A stretch of 43,324 bases of DNA from Labilithrix sp. (GTDB lineage: Bacteria; Myxococcota_A; Polyangia; Polyangiales; Polyangiaceae). A model generated the notes under the pieces. The model saw nothing but the letters and a program-made list of their open reading frames with translations, had not been told where the DNA came from and made no database searches. Positions 7,071-15,600 of the stretch are shown in pieces. The stretch covers positions 1 to 43,324 of the forward strand of contig JAQBQJ010000079.1 in the NCBI GenBank assembly GCA_028287065.1, read 5' to 3'. A program made the position numbers and the translations under genes. The stretch's first letter is position 1; every line of letters begins with the position of its first letter.

Positions 7071-8951
7071 TCACGCGCTCGCGACGAGGACCCGGCCCTC
7101 GCCGGCGAAGCTGACGAGCCCACGCTGGCCGCACGGCGCCTCGCTGGGCGCGAGCGCACGCGGGACGAGCCGGCCGAACCAGCCGAGGACCACCTCGCGC
7201 CGCACGCTGAGACCGCGTGTGCCCTGGACCTCGAGCGTGAGGATCTCGCCAATCGCCTCGAGCAGGACCGCGCCCTTGCCTCGGAGCTGGACGACGGAGA
7301 CGAACTCGCCTTCGCCGGTCGCAAGTCGACCGTTCTCGAAGGCGAGCTCGCCGTCGAAGCCGAGGAGGACCTCCTCGCGCACGAAGCACATCTCGTCGCC
7401 TTCGGCGGTGCGCGTTGCCGCTGTCGCTTCGGTCGCGGGAGGCGGACCCGTGAGCGTGAACGACGACAGCTTGCGTCCTGCGCGCGGGCCGAGCACGAGC
7501 TGGCCTTCGCCCGTCGCGTGGACGAGCGGGCTGGACGCGCCGCCGAACGACTCGCCGGTGGGCTTGCCCTTCACGTGACGCTCGAGGAGCTTCATCGTGA
7601 GCGTGTTCGACGATGCACGGAGCGCTTCGAGGCGCGCCGCGAATCCCGCGACCGGTGCCGTCCGCACGAGCGCCACGCCCGACGCATGGATGACGACGTT
7701 GCCCGATGCCGGAAACGCGAGGATCGAATCGCGCGTGAGCTGAGCCGCGGGCGGCGGCACCGTCGGGGGTCGCACGACCGCCGGAGAAGGCGCGCTCGGC
7801 GCGCGCACGACGGGCGGCGGCGGCAGCGTGCGTTTGCTCGCCGGCGCGTTCGCGTCGTAGGTCCCCATGTCCGTAGGGCCCGATGCGACGCCGGGAACGC
7901 GGACCGCGGGAAGACGCGGCGCCGTGGTGCGCCTCAGCGACGGCGCGCCGGCTTCGTCGATGACGAAACCCGGCGATCGCGGCGAGGCGACCTTGCTGAG
8001 CGCCTCGAGCTCCGCGGGATCGTGCGGGGGCGCGACGCCGACCATCAGCGTGTTGCGGTGCCCGGCGGAAGGCGGGCCGCCGAGCTGCGGCAGCGCGGCG
8101 ACCGGCGGCGGTCCGTCCTTCGTGTCGGGATTCTTCGACTCGGCGCCGGGCTCGCGCATCGACAGCGGAGCTCCGTCCGGCTTCGTCCGGACCATCTGCC
8201 CGAGCTCGATCGAGAGCCAGCTGTCGGGCGACCTCTCGCCGGAGTCCGTGGCAGGCTCGGCGAGCGCGAAGCTCAGCTCCCCGGCATCGAGCTCTTCGTA
8301 GGCCGCGGCGACGACGTCGCGTACGTCGCGCGCGGGGCTCGCGTCGGCGGACGTAGCGGCGGCGGCAGGCGCCTGCGACGCGCGTCGATCCGCCATGCGT
8401 CGGGCCATCTGCGAGTGGCCGCCTTGCGTGAATGCACGCTCCGCGTCGCCGAGCGCGCCCAGTCGTTCGCAGGCGAGGCCGAGATATCCCCACGCGCGCG
8501 CATGCGACGGATTGATCGCGAGGAGCTGCTCGAGATCGCGTCGCGCGAGCCCCGCCTGTCCCGTCTTCAGGTAGCAGAGCGCGAGGTTCAGCAGGAGCGC
8601 CGGATCGCGCGTGCTCGTGCGCCGGAGCTGCTCGTAGATCGAGATCGCGCGCGGGTAGAGACCGAGCCGGAAGTAAACGACGGCGAGGAGGTCCTGACCT
8701 TTTGCGTCGTGCGGCTGGAGGTGGAGTGCGCGCTCGAGCTCTTCCTTCGCCTCGTGGGCGCGGTTGTCCTGGAGCAGCTCGCTGCCCCGATAGAGATGGA
8801 AGAGGAAATCCTCGTTCGCGGCGTCGTCCGGCTTCTCGCTGTCGGGCGCAAGACCCGTCGACGGGGTCAGGCGGCGCGACGCAGCCGAAACTTCGCTGCC
8901 CTCGCCGGCGCCTGCCGCCAGGTCGAACGGGCCCTTCTGCGCGCCACGCAT
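7071..8951 (-). CDS. TPR and AIM24-domain protein
   Basis: The 626-residue product has three parts. Residues about 49-180 form three to four tetratricopeptide repeats (for example ALLLNLALCYLKTGQAGLAR). Residues about 190-395 are a disordered Pro/Ala/Ser linker. Residues about 400-626 form a beta-rich domain resembling AIM24, recognisable by the long run of Gly-containing strands (GEGQLVLGP, EMCFVREEVLLGFDG, GRGLSV-like). AIM24-type domains are of uncertain biochemical function in bacteria. No signal peptide is visible, so the protein is probably cytoplasmic. The ATG at 8951 is used; the frame extends far upstream without protein-like sequence. Its neighbours are a CPBP membrane protein 41 bases upstream and pgsA downstream. 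Confidence 0.82.
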   Translation of the reverse strand: MRGAQKGPFDLAAGAGEGSEVSAASRRLTPSTGLAPDSEKPDDAANEDFLFHLYRGSELLQDNRAHEAKEELERALHLQPHDAKGQDLLAVVYFRLGLYPRAISIYEQLRRTSTRDPALLLNLALCYLKTGQAGLARRDLEQLLAINPSHARAWGYLGLACERLGALGDAERAFTQGGHSQMARRMADRRASQAPAAAATSADASPARDVRDVVAAAYEELDAGELSFALAEPATDSGERSPDSWLSIELGQMVRTKPDGAPLSMREPGAESKNPDTKDGPPPVAALPQLGGPPSAGHRNTLMVGVAPPHDPAELEALSKVASPRSPGFVIDEAGAPSLRRTTAPRLPAVRVPGVASGPTDMGTYDANAPASKRTLPPPPVVRAPSAPSPAVVRPPTVPPPAAQLTRDSILAFPASGNVVIHASGVALVRTAPVAGFAARLEALRASSNTLTMKLLERHVKGKPTGESFGGASSPLVHATGEGQLVLGPRAGRKLSSFTLTGPPPATEATAATRTAEGDEMCFVREEVLLGFDGELAFENGRLATGEGEFVSVVQLRGKGAVLLEAIGEILTLEVQGTRGLSVRREVVLGWFGRLVPRALAPSEAPCGQRGLVSFAGEGRVLVASA

Positions 8952-8992
8952 CGCCCGTCGAGCGTACACGAGGCCGCCGTGCGCGGGCGAGT

Positions 8993-9781
8993 TCAGACTC
9001 GCGGACGGATGGATCCGGCGAGCGCACCGGCCGCGAGCGGAGCGAGGGCAATGACCGCGGCCGTACCCCCTAGGGGGCCTGCGTCGGCGCCGCCCCAGGA
9101 CGTCGAGGCCACGCGGGCCTCGAAAATCCCGCCCTGCATGAGCGCGCTGGTGGCGAAGAGCCACGCCGTATGCGCGCCCCATGCCGGCCACGCGCCGCGG
9201 TCCCGGACCCAGAGCGAGCCGAAGACGATCCCGAGCAGGCCCTGCGCGACGACCGCGCTCGGCGCCGTGGCGCCCACCTCGCCGTAGGCCGCAGCCGCCG
9301 AGGTGAGACCGCAGGCCAAAACCTTCAGGACGGGCGACTCGACCGTGACGAGCGCCCGGACGACGAGCCCGTGGAGCAGGAGCTCGTCGCGCATCGCGTA
9401 GAGCCCCGCCGTGACGAGCGCGACGATGATCATGCCGAGCGCCGGCTCGGTCCGCTCGAGGATGACAGCGCGTGTCGTCGCGAGGAATCCGACGACGATC
9501 ACCGCTGCGACCACGCCGACGACGGCGCCCATGCCCGCGCGCCGGGCGATCGCTCCGCCGGTCGGGAGCGGCTGCGTGGGATCGCTCCATGCGACGCCGA
9601 GCCGGCCGACGCCCCACTCCGCGATCAACGCCTGCGCGACCGCCGCGGGCAGCGACATGCTCTGGAGCAGGAGCGCGGCGATCCGTCCAGCGGCGTAGAT
9701 CGCGATCCCCCATACAGCGACGCGCCATGCGGAAGCGGCGGCGGCGCGCGATTCAGCAGAGGAGAGGGGCTTCGGGGCCAT
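8993..9781 (-). CDS. CPBP-like integral membrane protein with degraded active site
   Basis: The 262-residue protein has about six to seven hydrophobic segments. A CPBP (CAAX protease and bacteriocin-processing, Abi) type core is suggested by RDELLLHGLVVRAL around residues 132-145, matching motif 1 (EExxFRG) but with DE and with His in place of Arg. GAHTAWLF matches the His-containing motif 3. The second motif (FxxxH) appears lost, its place being taken by AAYGEVGA. I infer a pseudoprotease or a strongly diverged member. It could instead be an unrelated polytopic protein, as the match rests on two short motifs. The gene lies in the leftward run, 64 bases after the PLP enzyme. Confidence 0.65.
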   Translation of the reverse strand: MAPKPLSSAESRAAAASAWRVAVWGIAIYAAGRIAALLLQSMSLPAAVAQALIAEWGVGRLGVAWSDPTQPLPTGGAIARRAGMGAVVGVVAAVIVVGFLATTRAVILERTEPALGMIIVALVTAGLYAMRDELLLHGLVVRALVTVESPVLKVLACGLTSAAAAYGEVGATAPSAVVAQGLLGIVFGSLWVRDRGAWPAWGAHTAWLFATSALMQGGIFEARVASTSWGGADAGPLGGTAAVIALAPLAAGALAGSIRPRV

Positions 9782-9845
9782 CGTCGTCGGAGGTCTCGGC
9801 GCGGTCGGGTTTTTACCCTAGCACTCTGGACGCGCGAGGGAGGGC

Positions 9846-10937
9846 TCAGCCGATCGCGTCGCGGAGGTCTTCGCCCTGCGCCAGCAAGCCGGGAAGCCCG
9901 CCGGTGTGGAGGAAGAGGACGCGGCCGTCGCGCGGGACCTCGCCCCGGTCCACCGCCTGCGCGAGACCGAACATCGCCTTGCCGGTGTAGACCGGATCGA
10001 GAACGAGCCCGGTCGCGCGCGCGACGCGCACGAGGAAACGTTTCTGCTCGTCGCTCATCGATCCGTAGGCGGGTCCCTTGGCGCGGTCGTCGACGACGAC
10101 GCGCGCGGCGAGCTGCCCTTCGGCGCCGCGAGGCGCGCCCTCCGAGGGCTCGACGAACGCGAGCTCGGGGAGGTCGGGCACGAAGCCGCGAGCCTCGACG
10201 GCGATGCGCGCGATCGTCTTCGTGAAGTATGCGCGGTCGTCGCAGACCGCGAATGCCCACGTCGTGCGCGCGACGCCGAAGCGCGCGGCGCCGAGCGCGA
10301 CCCCCGCCGCGGTCCCTCCCGAGCCGCATGCGTGAGCGACGATGTCGAACGGCGCGCCGTCGCCGGCGAGCCCGAGCTCCATCTGACCGCGGACCTCGCG
10401 CATGGCCTCGACGTAACCGAGCGAGCCGAGGCCGTTCGAGCCGCCTTCGGGCACGACGTACGCGCGGACGCCGCGGTCCTCGGAGTCGGCGCGCGCTTGT
10501 TCGAGCATCGCGCCGCGCTCGCGGTATTCGGCGGGAGAGACGAAGCGGATCTCCGCACCGGCAAGCCGATCGAGCAGCACGTTCCCTTCGAGCGCGAGGG
10601 GCGCCGCGCGCGCGCGCTCCGGATCCGGAACGCGGAGAAGGAGGATCGAACGGAGACCGATCTGCGCGCACGTGAGCGCCGTCGCGCGTGCGTGGTTCGA
10701 CTGGAGACCGCCGCACGTGACGACGACGCGCGCGCCGCGTGCCTTCGCGTCCGCGAGGAGGAACTCGAGCTTGCGGATCTTGTTGCCCGACTCGGCGCCG
10801 GAGGTCGCGTCGTCGCGCTTGATCCACACCGACGTGCCGACGATGTCGTCGAGCGCCGGAATGCGGACGATGGGCGTCGGGCCGTGGACGAGAAAGATGC
10901 GCGGGGGGCGCGCCGTCGCGGCTTCGCCCGTGCTCAT
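9846..10937 (-). CDS. D-cysteine desulfhydrase / ACC deaminase family PLP enzyme
   Basis: The 363-residue fold-type II PLP enzyme has SGAESGNKIRKLEFLL (Lys53 as the Schiff-base lysine), GGLQSNHARATA (the substrate-carboxylate-binding SNH) and ACGSGGTAAGVALG (phosphate-binding loop). Together these define the D-cysteine desulfhydrase and 1-aminocyclopropane-1-carboxylate deaminase group. Members release ammonia and pyruvate (plus sulfide) from D-cysteine, or ammonia and 2-oxobutyrate from ACC; the choice cannot be made by eye. The C-terminal part has YTGKAMFGL and LFLHTGGLPGL, the latter being the conserved HTGG segment. The ATG start overlaps the stop of the biotin carrier gene by four bases (ATGA), an odd metabolic pairing. 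Confidence 0.88.
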   Translation of the reverse strand: MSTGEAATARPPRIFLVHGPTPIVRIPALDDIVGTSVWIKRDDATSGAESGNKIRKLEFLLADAKARGARVVVTCGGLQSNHARATALTCAQIGLRSILLLRVPDPERARAAPLALEGNVLLDRLAGAEIRFVSPAEYRERGAMLEQARADSEDRGVRAYVVPEGGSNGLGSLGYVEAMREVRGQMELGLAGDGAPFDIVAHACGSGGTAAGVALGAARFGVARTTWAFAVCDDRAYFTKTIARIAVEARGFVPDLPELAFVEPSEGAPRGAEGQLAARVVVDDRAKGPAYGSMSDEQKRFLVRVARATGLVLDPVYTGKAMFGLAQAVDRGEVPRDGRVLFLHTGGLPGLLAQGEDLRDAIG

Positions 10938-11458
10938 GCCAGCGTGAAGAGCTTGCCGTTGGCCTCGACGGTCGCGCCTTCGACGACGTGCACGTCGGCG
11001 ACGGAGCCGGCTGCCTTCGCTTTGACTTCGTTCTCCATCTTCATCGCCTCGATCACGCAGAGCGTCTGGCCGGCGACGATCTCGTCCTTGGCGGCGACGA
11101 GGAGACGGATGACGCGACCGGGCATCGGCGACTTCACGATCTTGTCGCTCGCGCCGCCGCCGACCTTCTTCGCGGCGGCTGCGGCGCGCTGGCGCTCACT
11201 CTCGACGCGCACATACGAGCGATGCCCGCTCGCGATCGCGCCGATCTCGGGCGGCTGACCTTCGGTCGTCAGATCGACCATGCGGCCTTCGACGCACACC
11301 GAAATCGGGCGTGCGGGCCCGTTCCCGACCGACACGACATCGACGGCGACGCGCTTGCTTCCGACGGTGACATCGAGCGCACCGGACGGCAGCTCGGTCA
11401 GATCGACGACGATGGGCTCGGCGGAAGGCGAGGGATCGAGGTTCACGAAGTAGCGCAT
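10934..11458 (-). CDS. Biotin carboxyl carrier protein (acyl-CoA carboxylase type)
   Basis: The 174-residue protein ends in a biotinyl domain with the signature VIEAMKMENEV, Lys140 being the biotinylation site. It is preceded by PMPGRVIRLLV, the usual opening of the domain. The N-terminal 90 residues form a beta-rich region followed by an Ala-rich hinge, as in stand-alone carriers of propionyl- or acetyl-CoA carboxylases rather than the E. coli AccB type. No biotin carboxylase or carboxyltransferase gene is present in the window, so the partner is unknown. The 290-base region upstream contains a near-perfect palindrome that could control this gene and the overlapping PLP enzyme. Confidence 0.88.
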   Translation of the reverse strand: MRYFVNLDPSPSAEPIVVDLTELPSGALDVTVGSKRVAVDVVSVGNGPARPISVCVEGRMVDLTTEGQPPEIGAIASGHRSYVRVESERQRAAAAAKKVGGGASDKIVKSPMPGRVIRLLVAAKDEIVAGQTLCVIEAMKMENEVKAKAAGSVADVHVVEGATVEANGKLFTLA

Positions 11459-11748
11459 CGGTCCGTCCTTCTTCGACCGGATCGCCGTTTACGTCAAGGC
11501 CGCGGTCGCAGGCGGGTCATCCGAGCTCAGGGCGCCACCTCGCCGCCATCTCGCTGCGGTCGAGGTCGTGGGCGAAATGTATGTATCATGCACACGATGG
11601 CCGGTGCCCGACGGCCCCGAGGCCCCGGTGGGCGGAGATGGTTAGACCACCAAATTGGTGGTCGAAGCATTCCGGTGGGGAAGGCGGCGGACGGGCTGCC
11701 CTTTCGCAATTGCTTAGGGCATCTAGGGCATCTAACGATTTGGCGCGG
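11459..11748. promoter_or_regulatory. Intergenic region upstream of the biotin carrier gene
   Basis: No convincing gene was found; the ORFs on both strands are short, Arg/Pro-rich and lack ribosome-binding sites. The region is less GC-rich than its surroundings near 11576-11600 (ATGTATGTATCATGCACA), a plausible place for a leftward promoter. It also holds the 19-bp palindrome at 11645-11663 and a short tandem repeat (AGGGCATCT twice) near 11712-11730. Confidence 0.5.
11645..11663. promoter_or_regulatory. 19-bp palindrome, candidate operator
   Basis: GACCACCAA and TTGGTGGTC are perfect 9-bp arms around a single central A. Palindromes of this style (TGGT with ACCA half-sites) are bound by GntR/FadR-type repressors; that family link is by analogy only. 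It lies about 190 bases upstream of the biotin carrier start. The right half plus two bases (TTGGTGGTCGA) recurs at 16173-16183 in the promoter region of the SecY-like operon. Confidence 0.5.
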
Positions 11749-12669
11749 TCAGCGCTTCGTGGGCGGGATGGCGAAGGCGACGTCGAAGGTGCGGTCTTCA
11801 CGGTCCTCGAAGGCAACATGGCCCGTGCTGCCGACGTCGAGGCCGAACACGACGGTCTCGTTCGCGGCGCCCGCGTCGAGCGCCGTCTCGAGCAGGACGC
11901 GGCGGTAGCAGCTCGCGCCGCCGGGGCGGAGCGCGTCGATCCATCCGACGGCGCGGCGTAAACGAGCGCGCCCGACCGGCCCACGTGCGGACGCCGTCCG
12001 GCCCCGCGCGCGCATCGCCTCGAGGACCGACTGCGGCGGCTCGTTCATGCGGCGCGCATCGACCTCGCGCACCATCGAAGCGACGCGACGGAGCTCGGTC
12101 GCGAACGACGCCGCACCTTCGACGGCGCCACGCTCCACCGGCGCTCGCGTCAACGTGAGCTCCGAGCCGCGACGCTTCGCGATCGTCAGCCCTGCGCGCG
12201 CGATCTCCTCGAGCAGCGACTCGTCATCGAAGAAGCAATGGCCGTACGCGTCCGGACCGAAGCGGTCGCCCGGCTCGGCCGTTCGCACGCCCGCACGACG
12301 CAGCACGCGGCGCGGCAGGTCGATCGCCAGCCGCCCGACGTGGCTCTTGTCGTCGGCGATCACGACGTGGACGACGACCTCGTCGCGCGCCGCGCGCCGC
12401 GCGGCCTCGAGCAATCGCACGCGACCCTCCGATGTCGGCACGCGCGCGTACACGCCGCGCGCGAGACGCACCACCGCGAAGCGATCGACACCGAGGACGT
12501 CGAGGCCGTCGCCGTCGCCGTCGCCATCGCCATCGCGATCGTCGTCGATCGTCGCCACGCCGTCGCTCTCGCTGCGCACCCGCAGACGTGCGAGCGCCGC
12601 CTCCGCGTCGCGCGCGTCCGGTGCCGCGCGCAGCTCCGCGATCAGGCGCCTCAGCGCGGACGACCGCAT
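11749..12669 (-). CDS. Degenerate methyltransferase with C-terminal transglutaminase-like domain
   Basis: The 306-residue protein starts one base after the stop of the giant lipoprotein gene. Residues about 60-170 resemble the second half of a class I SAM-dependent methyltransferase (VVHVVIADDKSHVGRLAIDL, then GDRFGPDAYGHCFFDDESLL and an AGL segment). However, the Gly-rich SAM loop is not recognisable; an Asp-Gly hexanucleotide repeat stands near that place. Residues about 235-306 look like a papain/transglutaminase-like fold with Cys254, His284 and Glu288 (SCYRRVLLETALDAGA and GSTGHVAFED). This is similar in spacing to the leader peptidase-like B2 proteins of lasso peptide pathways. Both assignments are by motif only. 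No precursor peptide was found nearby. Confidence 0.7.
   Translation of the reverse strand: MRSSALRRLIAELRAAPDARDAEAALARLRVRSESDGVATIDDDRDGDGDGDGDGLDVLGVDRFAVVRLARGVYARVPTSEGRVRLLEAARRAARDEVVVHVVIADDKSHVGRLAIDLPRRVLRRAGVRTAEPGDRFGPDAYGHCFFDDESLLEEIARAGLTIAKRRGSELTLTRAPVERGAVEGAASFATELRRVASMVREVDARRMNEPPQSVLEAMRARGRTASARGPVGRARLRRAVGWIDALRPGGASCYRRVLLETALDAGAANETVVFGLDVGSTGHVAFEDREDRTFDVAFAIPPTKR
12505..12540. repeat. Hexanucleotide tandem repeat inside the methyltransferase-like gene
   Basis: There are six units of GCC(G/A)TC or GCGATC in a row, in frame with the leftward gene, encoding an Asp-Gly run. Such tracts can change in length by slippage without breaking the frame. Confidence 0.7.
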
Positions 12670-12670
12670 C

Positions 12671-15600
12671 TCAGAAAATCGGGCACGACTCGCGCTCGAG
12701 GCAACGATGCGTGCTCGGATGGCTGAGGACGTAGAGGTCCTTGCCCTGCGTCGCCAGGAAGCGAACGAGCAAGTTGTCGTGGTACACGACGTCGTCGAAC
12801 GTCTTGCACGGGTCGCCGTTGACGAACACGTGCTGCCCGCCCGGCTGGATCCACGCGTCGAGCACGCCGAGCAGCGGCGCATTCGAGATCCAGCCTCGAT
12901 CGTCCGATGCGAACGGCTGGCCCGAGAGCCGCGGCGCCCATGCCTGCGCGAGCGAGCCAGCGTCCGTCGCGCGAACGTTCGCCTGGCGCGCCAGACGGAG
13001 CGGCATCGCCGGACGCGGCGCGTCCCACGCGTTCGCGCCTTCCGCCAGCCAGTCGGCGTCGAACAGCGCATGCGAGCACTCGCTCGGCGACGGCGAGCTC
13101 GTGCACGTCGCGCCCGTGTTGTAGTTCGGCTTGCACGTCGGGCCGCCGCGCGTCCGCTCGAGACGCGCAATGCCTTCGAGGCTGTGCGAGTCGATCAACA
13201 CTTGATTGGGCGTCTTTCCGCCGAGCGACGTCCACAGCTCCAGCGGGGTCGCGTACTCGGCCCACTCGGGATGCGTCGTCGCGAAGCTCGGCGGAAGGAA
13301 CGGCAGCGCGCCCGCCGCCCGCGCGAACGCGTAACCCGTGCCCGCCGGCACCATGGGATCGCCCGCCGTGTTCCACGCCACGATCGCGCGCGGCGGCAAC
13401 GGTGAGCCGTCGACGTTCGGCGCAACGCGCATCGCGTAGTACGGCGCGAAGTTGATCGGGTCGCTCGAGTCGATGCCCGCCTGGACGAGGTTGAACAGCC
13501 GCCGCGCCTCCGGCGACTGCCGCGTGAGACCAAGGCCTTCCTGCGGCGCCACCAGCAGCGATCCGACCGGATAGAACTGATCGCGGAACTGCTGGCAGCC
13601 GCGGTTCTCGCCGCTAGGGTTCGCCGCGTCGTCGAGCACGAGGGCGCCCGCGAACGCGGCGTCGCACGTCTTCGTTTCGTCGGCGACGACCGACGGCTGC
13701 ACCAGCGCCTGCTCGAACCTGTAGATGCGTCGCCCCACCGGCGCGACCGGGCCGACCTCGCAGCCCTTGTACGAGAGCACCGCGTCGGGCGCGTCGTAGA
13801 TCTGGATGTCCAGACGATCGCCGATGTCCGCCGGGATCGGCACGCGGAAGCGCCCTTCGCCGGACGTGCGCGCGCAACGCCGCTCGCCGTTGCGCAAGTT
13901 CTCGAGCACGACCGTCTTGCCGCGATCGAGCTCGGTGGGCGTGAGGCACGCGATCTCGACCTCACGCGAGATCGTGAGATCGTTGATCACGAAGCGCACC
14001 GAGCGTTGATCGCCCGTGCACTGCGTCTGAGCGACGTCGTTCTTCTTCCCGATCGCGCTTGCGGGCACGCCCACGATCAGCGGGCTGAAGACCTGCTCGA
14101 GCACGGAGTCCGGCACGAGGGCCGAGCGCGTGGCGACGTCCGTGAGGCCGCCTCCACCCGAGATCGGCGCTGCCGCCGTCACGTTGGGATCGACCGCGCC
14201 GTGCACCATCGCGAGCACGCCGCCGAAGGAGTTGCCCGACGTGGTGATGGCGACGTCGGGACCGCCGAGGTCCGGTACGCCGTCGCCGTCGAAGTCGCCC
14301 GCCATGTCCGGCTGCCCGTCGGCGTCGTAGTCCTGCGTCCCGAGGTGGCGATCGAACGCACGCAGCACGCGCGTCGCCTGCATCTCGTCGACCACCGACT
14401 GCCGGATGTTGTCGCGCGAGTGGAAGATGTGCGCGGTCCACAGGAGGCCGCCGGAGTCCGGCTCGCCGTCGCCGTTCAGGTCCTGCTGCCGGCCGGTCGT
14501 GATTGCCTTTGCCCACGGCTCGAGGCACGTCGCGCCGAGGAAGGCCTCGGCGATCGCCTGCAGTCCCTGGTTCAGGAACAAGCCGTGGCCGGGCATGTTG
14601 ATGCCCATCATCGCGACGCCCTGCTTCGCGAAGTAGCCCGCGCGGATGATGATCTCGTCGGCGTGCAGCGTCGTTCCGTGCGCCCAGACCGTCGTGGGGA
14701 AGGGCTGCGCGCCGTGCTCCTTCGTCGGCACGCTGATCCAGAACTGCACCGTGTCGCGCGCGACGCGTCCCTGGCCGGTCTTGAAATCGACGTCGAACCT
14801 GCCGTCGGGGTCCTCGTGCTTCGGATCGCCCATGAAATAGGGCGATTCGAAGCTTCCGACGACGAAGTGATCGACATTGTCGAGGCTCTGGAGCAGTCGC
14901 TCGAGCTCCATGCCGGAGAGGCCGAGCGCCTTCTCGAGGAGCTGGCCGAGCGAGGTCCGCGCGTTCTTGACGCGAACGATGTACGGCGACTGCCGGTGCG
15001 GCGCGCACTTCGGGAGCGTCTCGACGGTGCCCGGCACCTCGTCGGCGGGATCGAGCGTGGTGCCGACCGCGCGCGCTGCCGTCGCGACGGGCGGGAACTC
15101 GCTCGCGAGCCGCGCGAACGGACCCTTGCCGTGCATGCCATCACGGAGGACGCGCATGTCGTCGTAGACCGGCTGCGTCGTGAACGTCCACAGGAACGCC
15201 ACGTGATCGAGGCCCGTGCCGGCCACGTCGCCGTAGTACGCGCGACGCGCGGGGTCGGACAGGATCGCGCGCACGCGCTCGGCGCCGGCGCGCTGTTGTG
15301 CATGATGCACGGATTCGAACGGCGACTTCACCGGCTGCCCGGCGTGGTCCTTCAGGCGATCGGTGAGCACCACCGCGTATTCGCGCTTCTCCTCGAGCGG
15401 CACGACGGGGCGCAGGATGAGCGTGTCACTCTCGCGCTCGTACCAGGGGATGACGTCCTCGATGCGCGCGTTCTTGCCGGTCGGACGCAGCACGTTCGGG
15501 TGATCGAGGACGCCGTCGAAGTCGGTGTCGAGCTCGGGCCGGTATGCGCCGCGCGGCAGGCCGGCGCCCTCCTCGACGGTCTCGAAGAGGAGCGAGTCCT

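Noticed and set aside
11581-11961. Possible small rightward peptide gene (starts MYHAHDGRC), considered as a RiPP precursor
   Set aside because: No ribosome-binding site, it overlaps the methyltransferase-like gene on the other strand, and it has no leader/core pattern.
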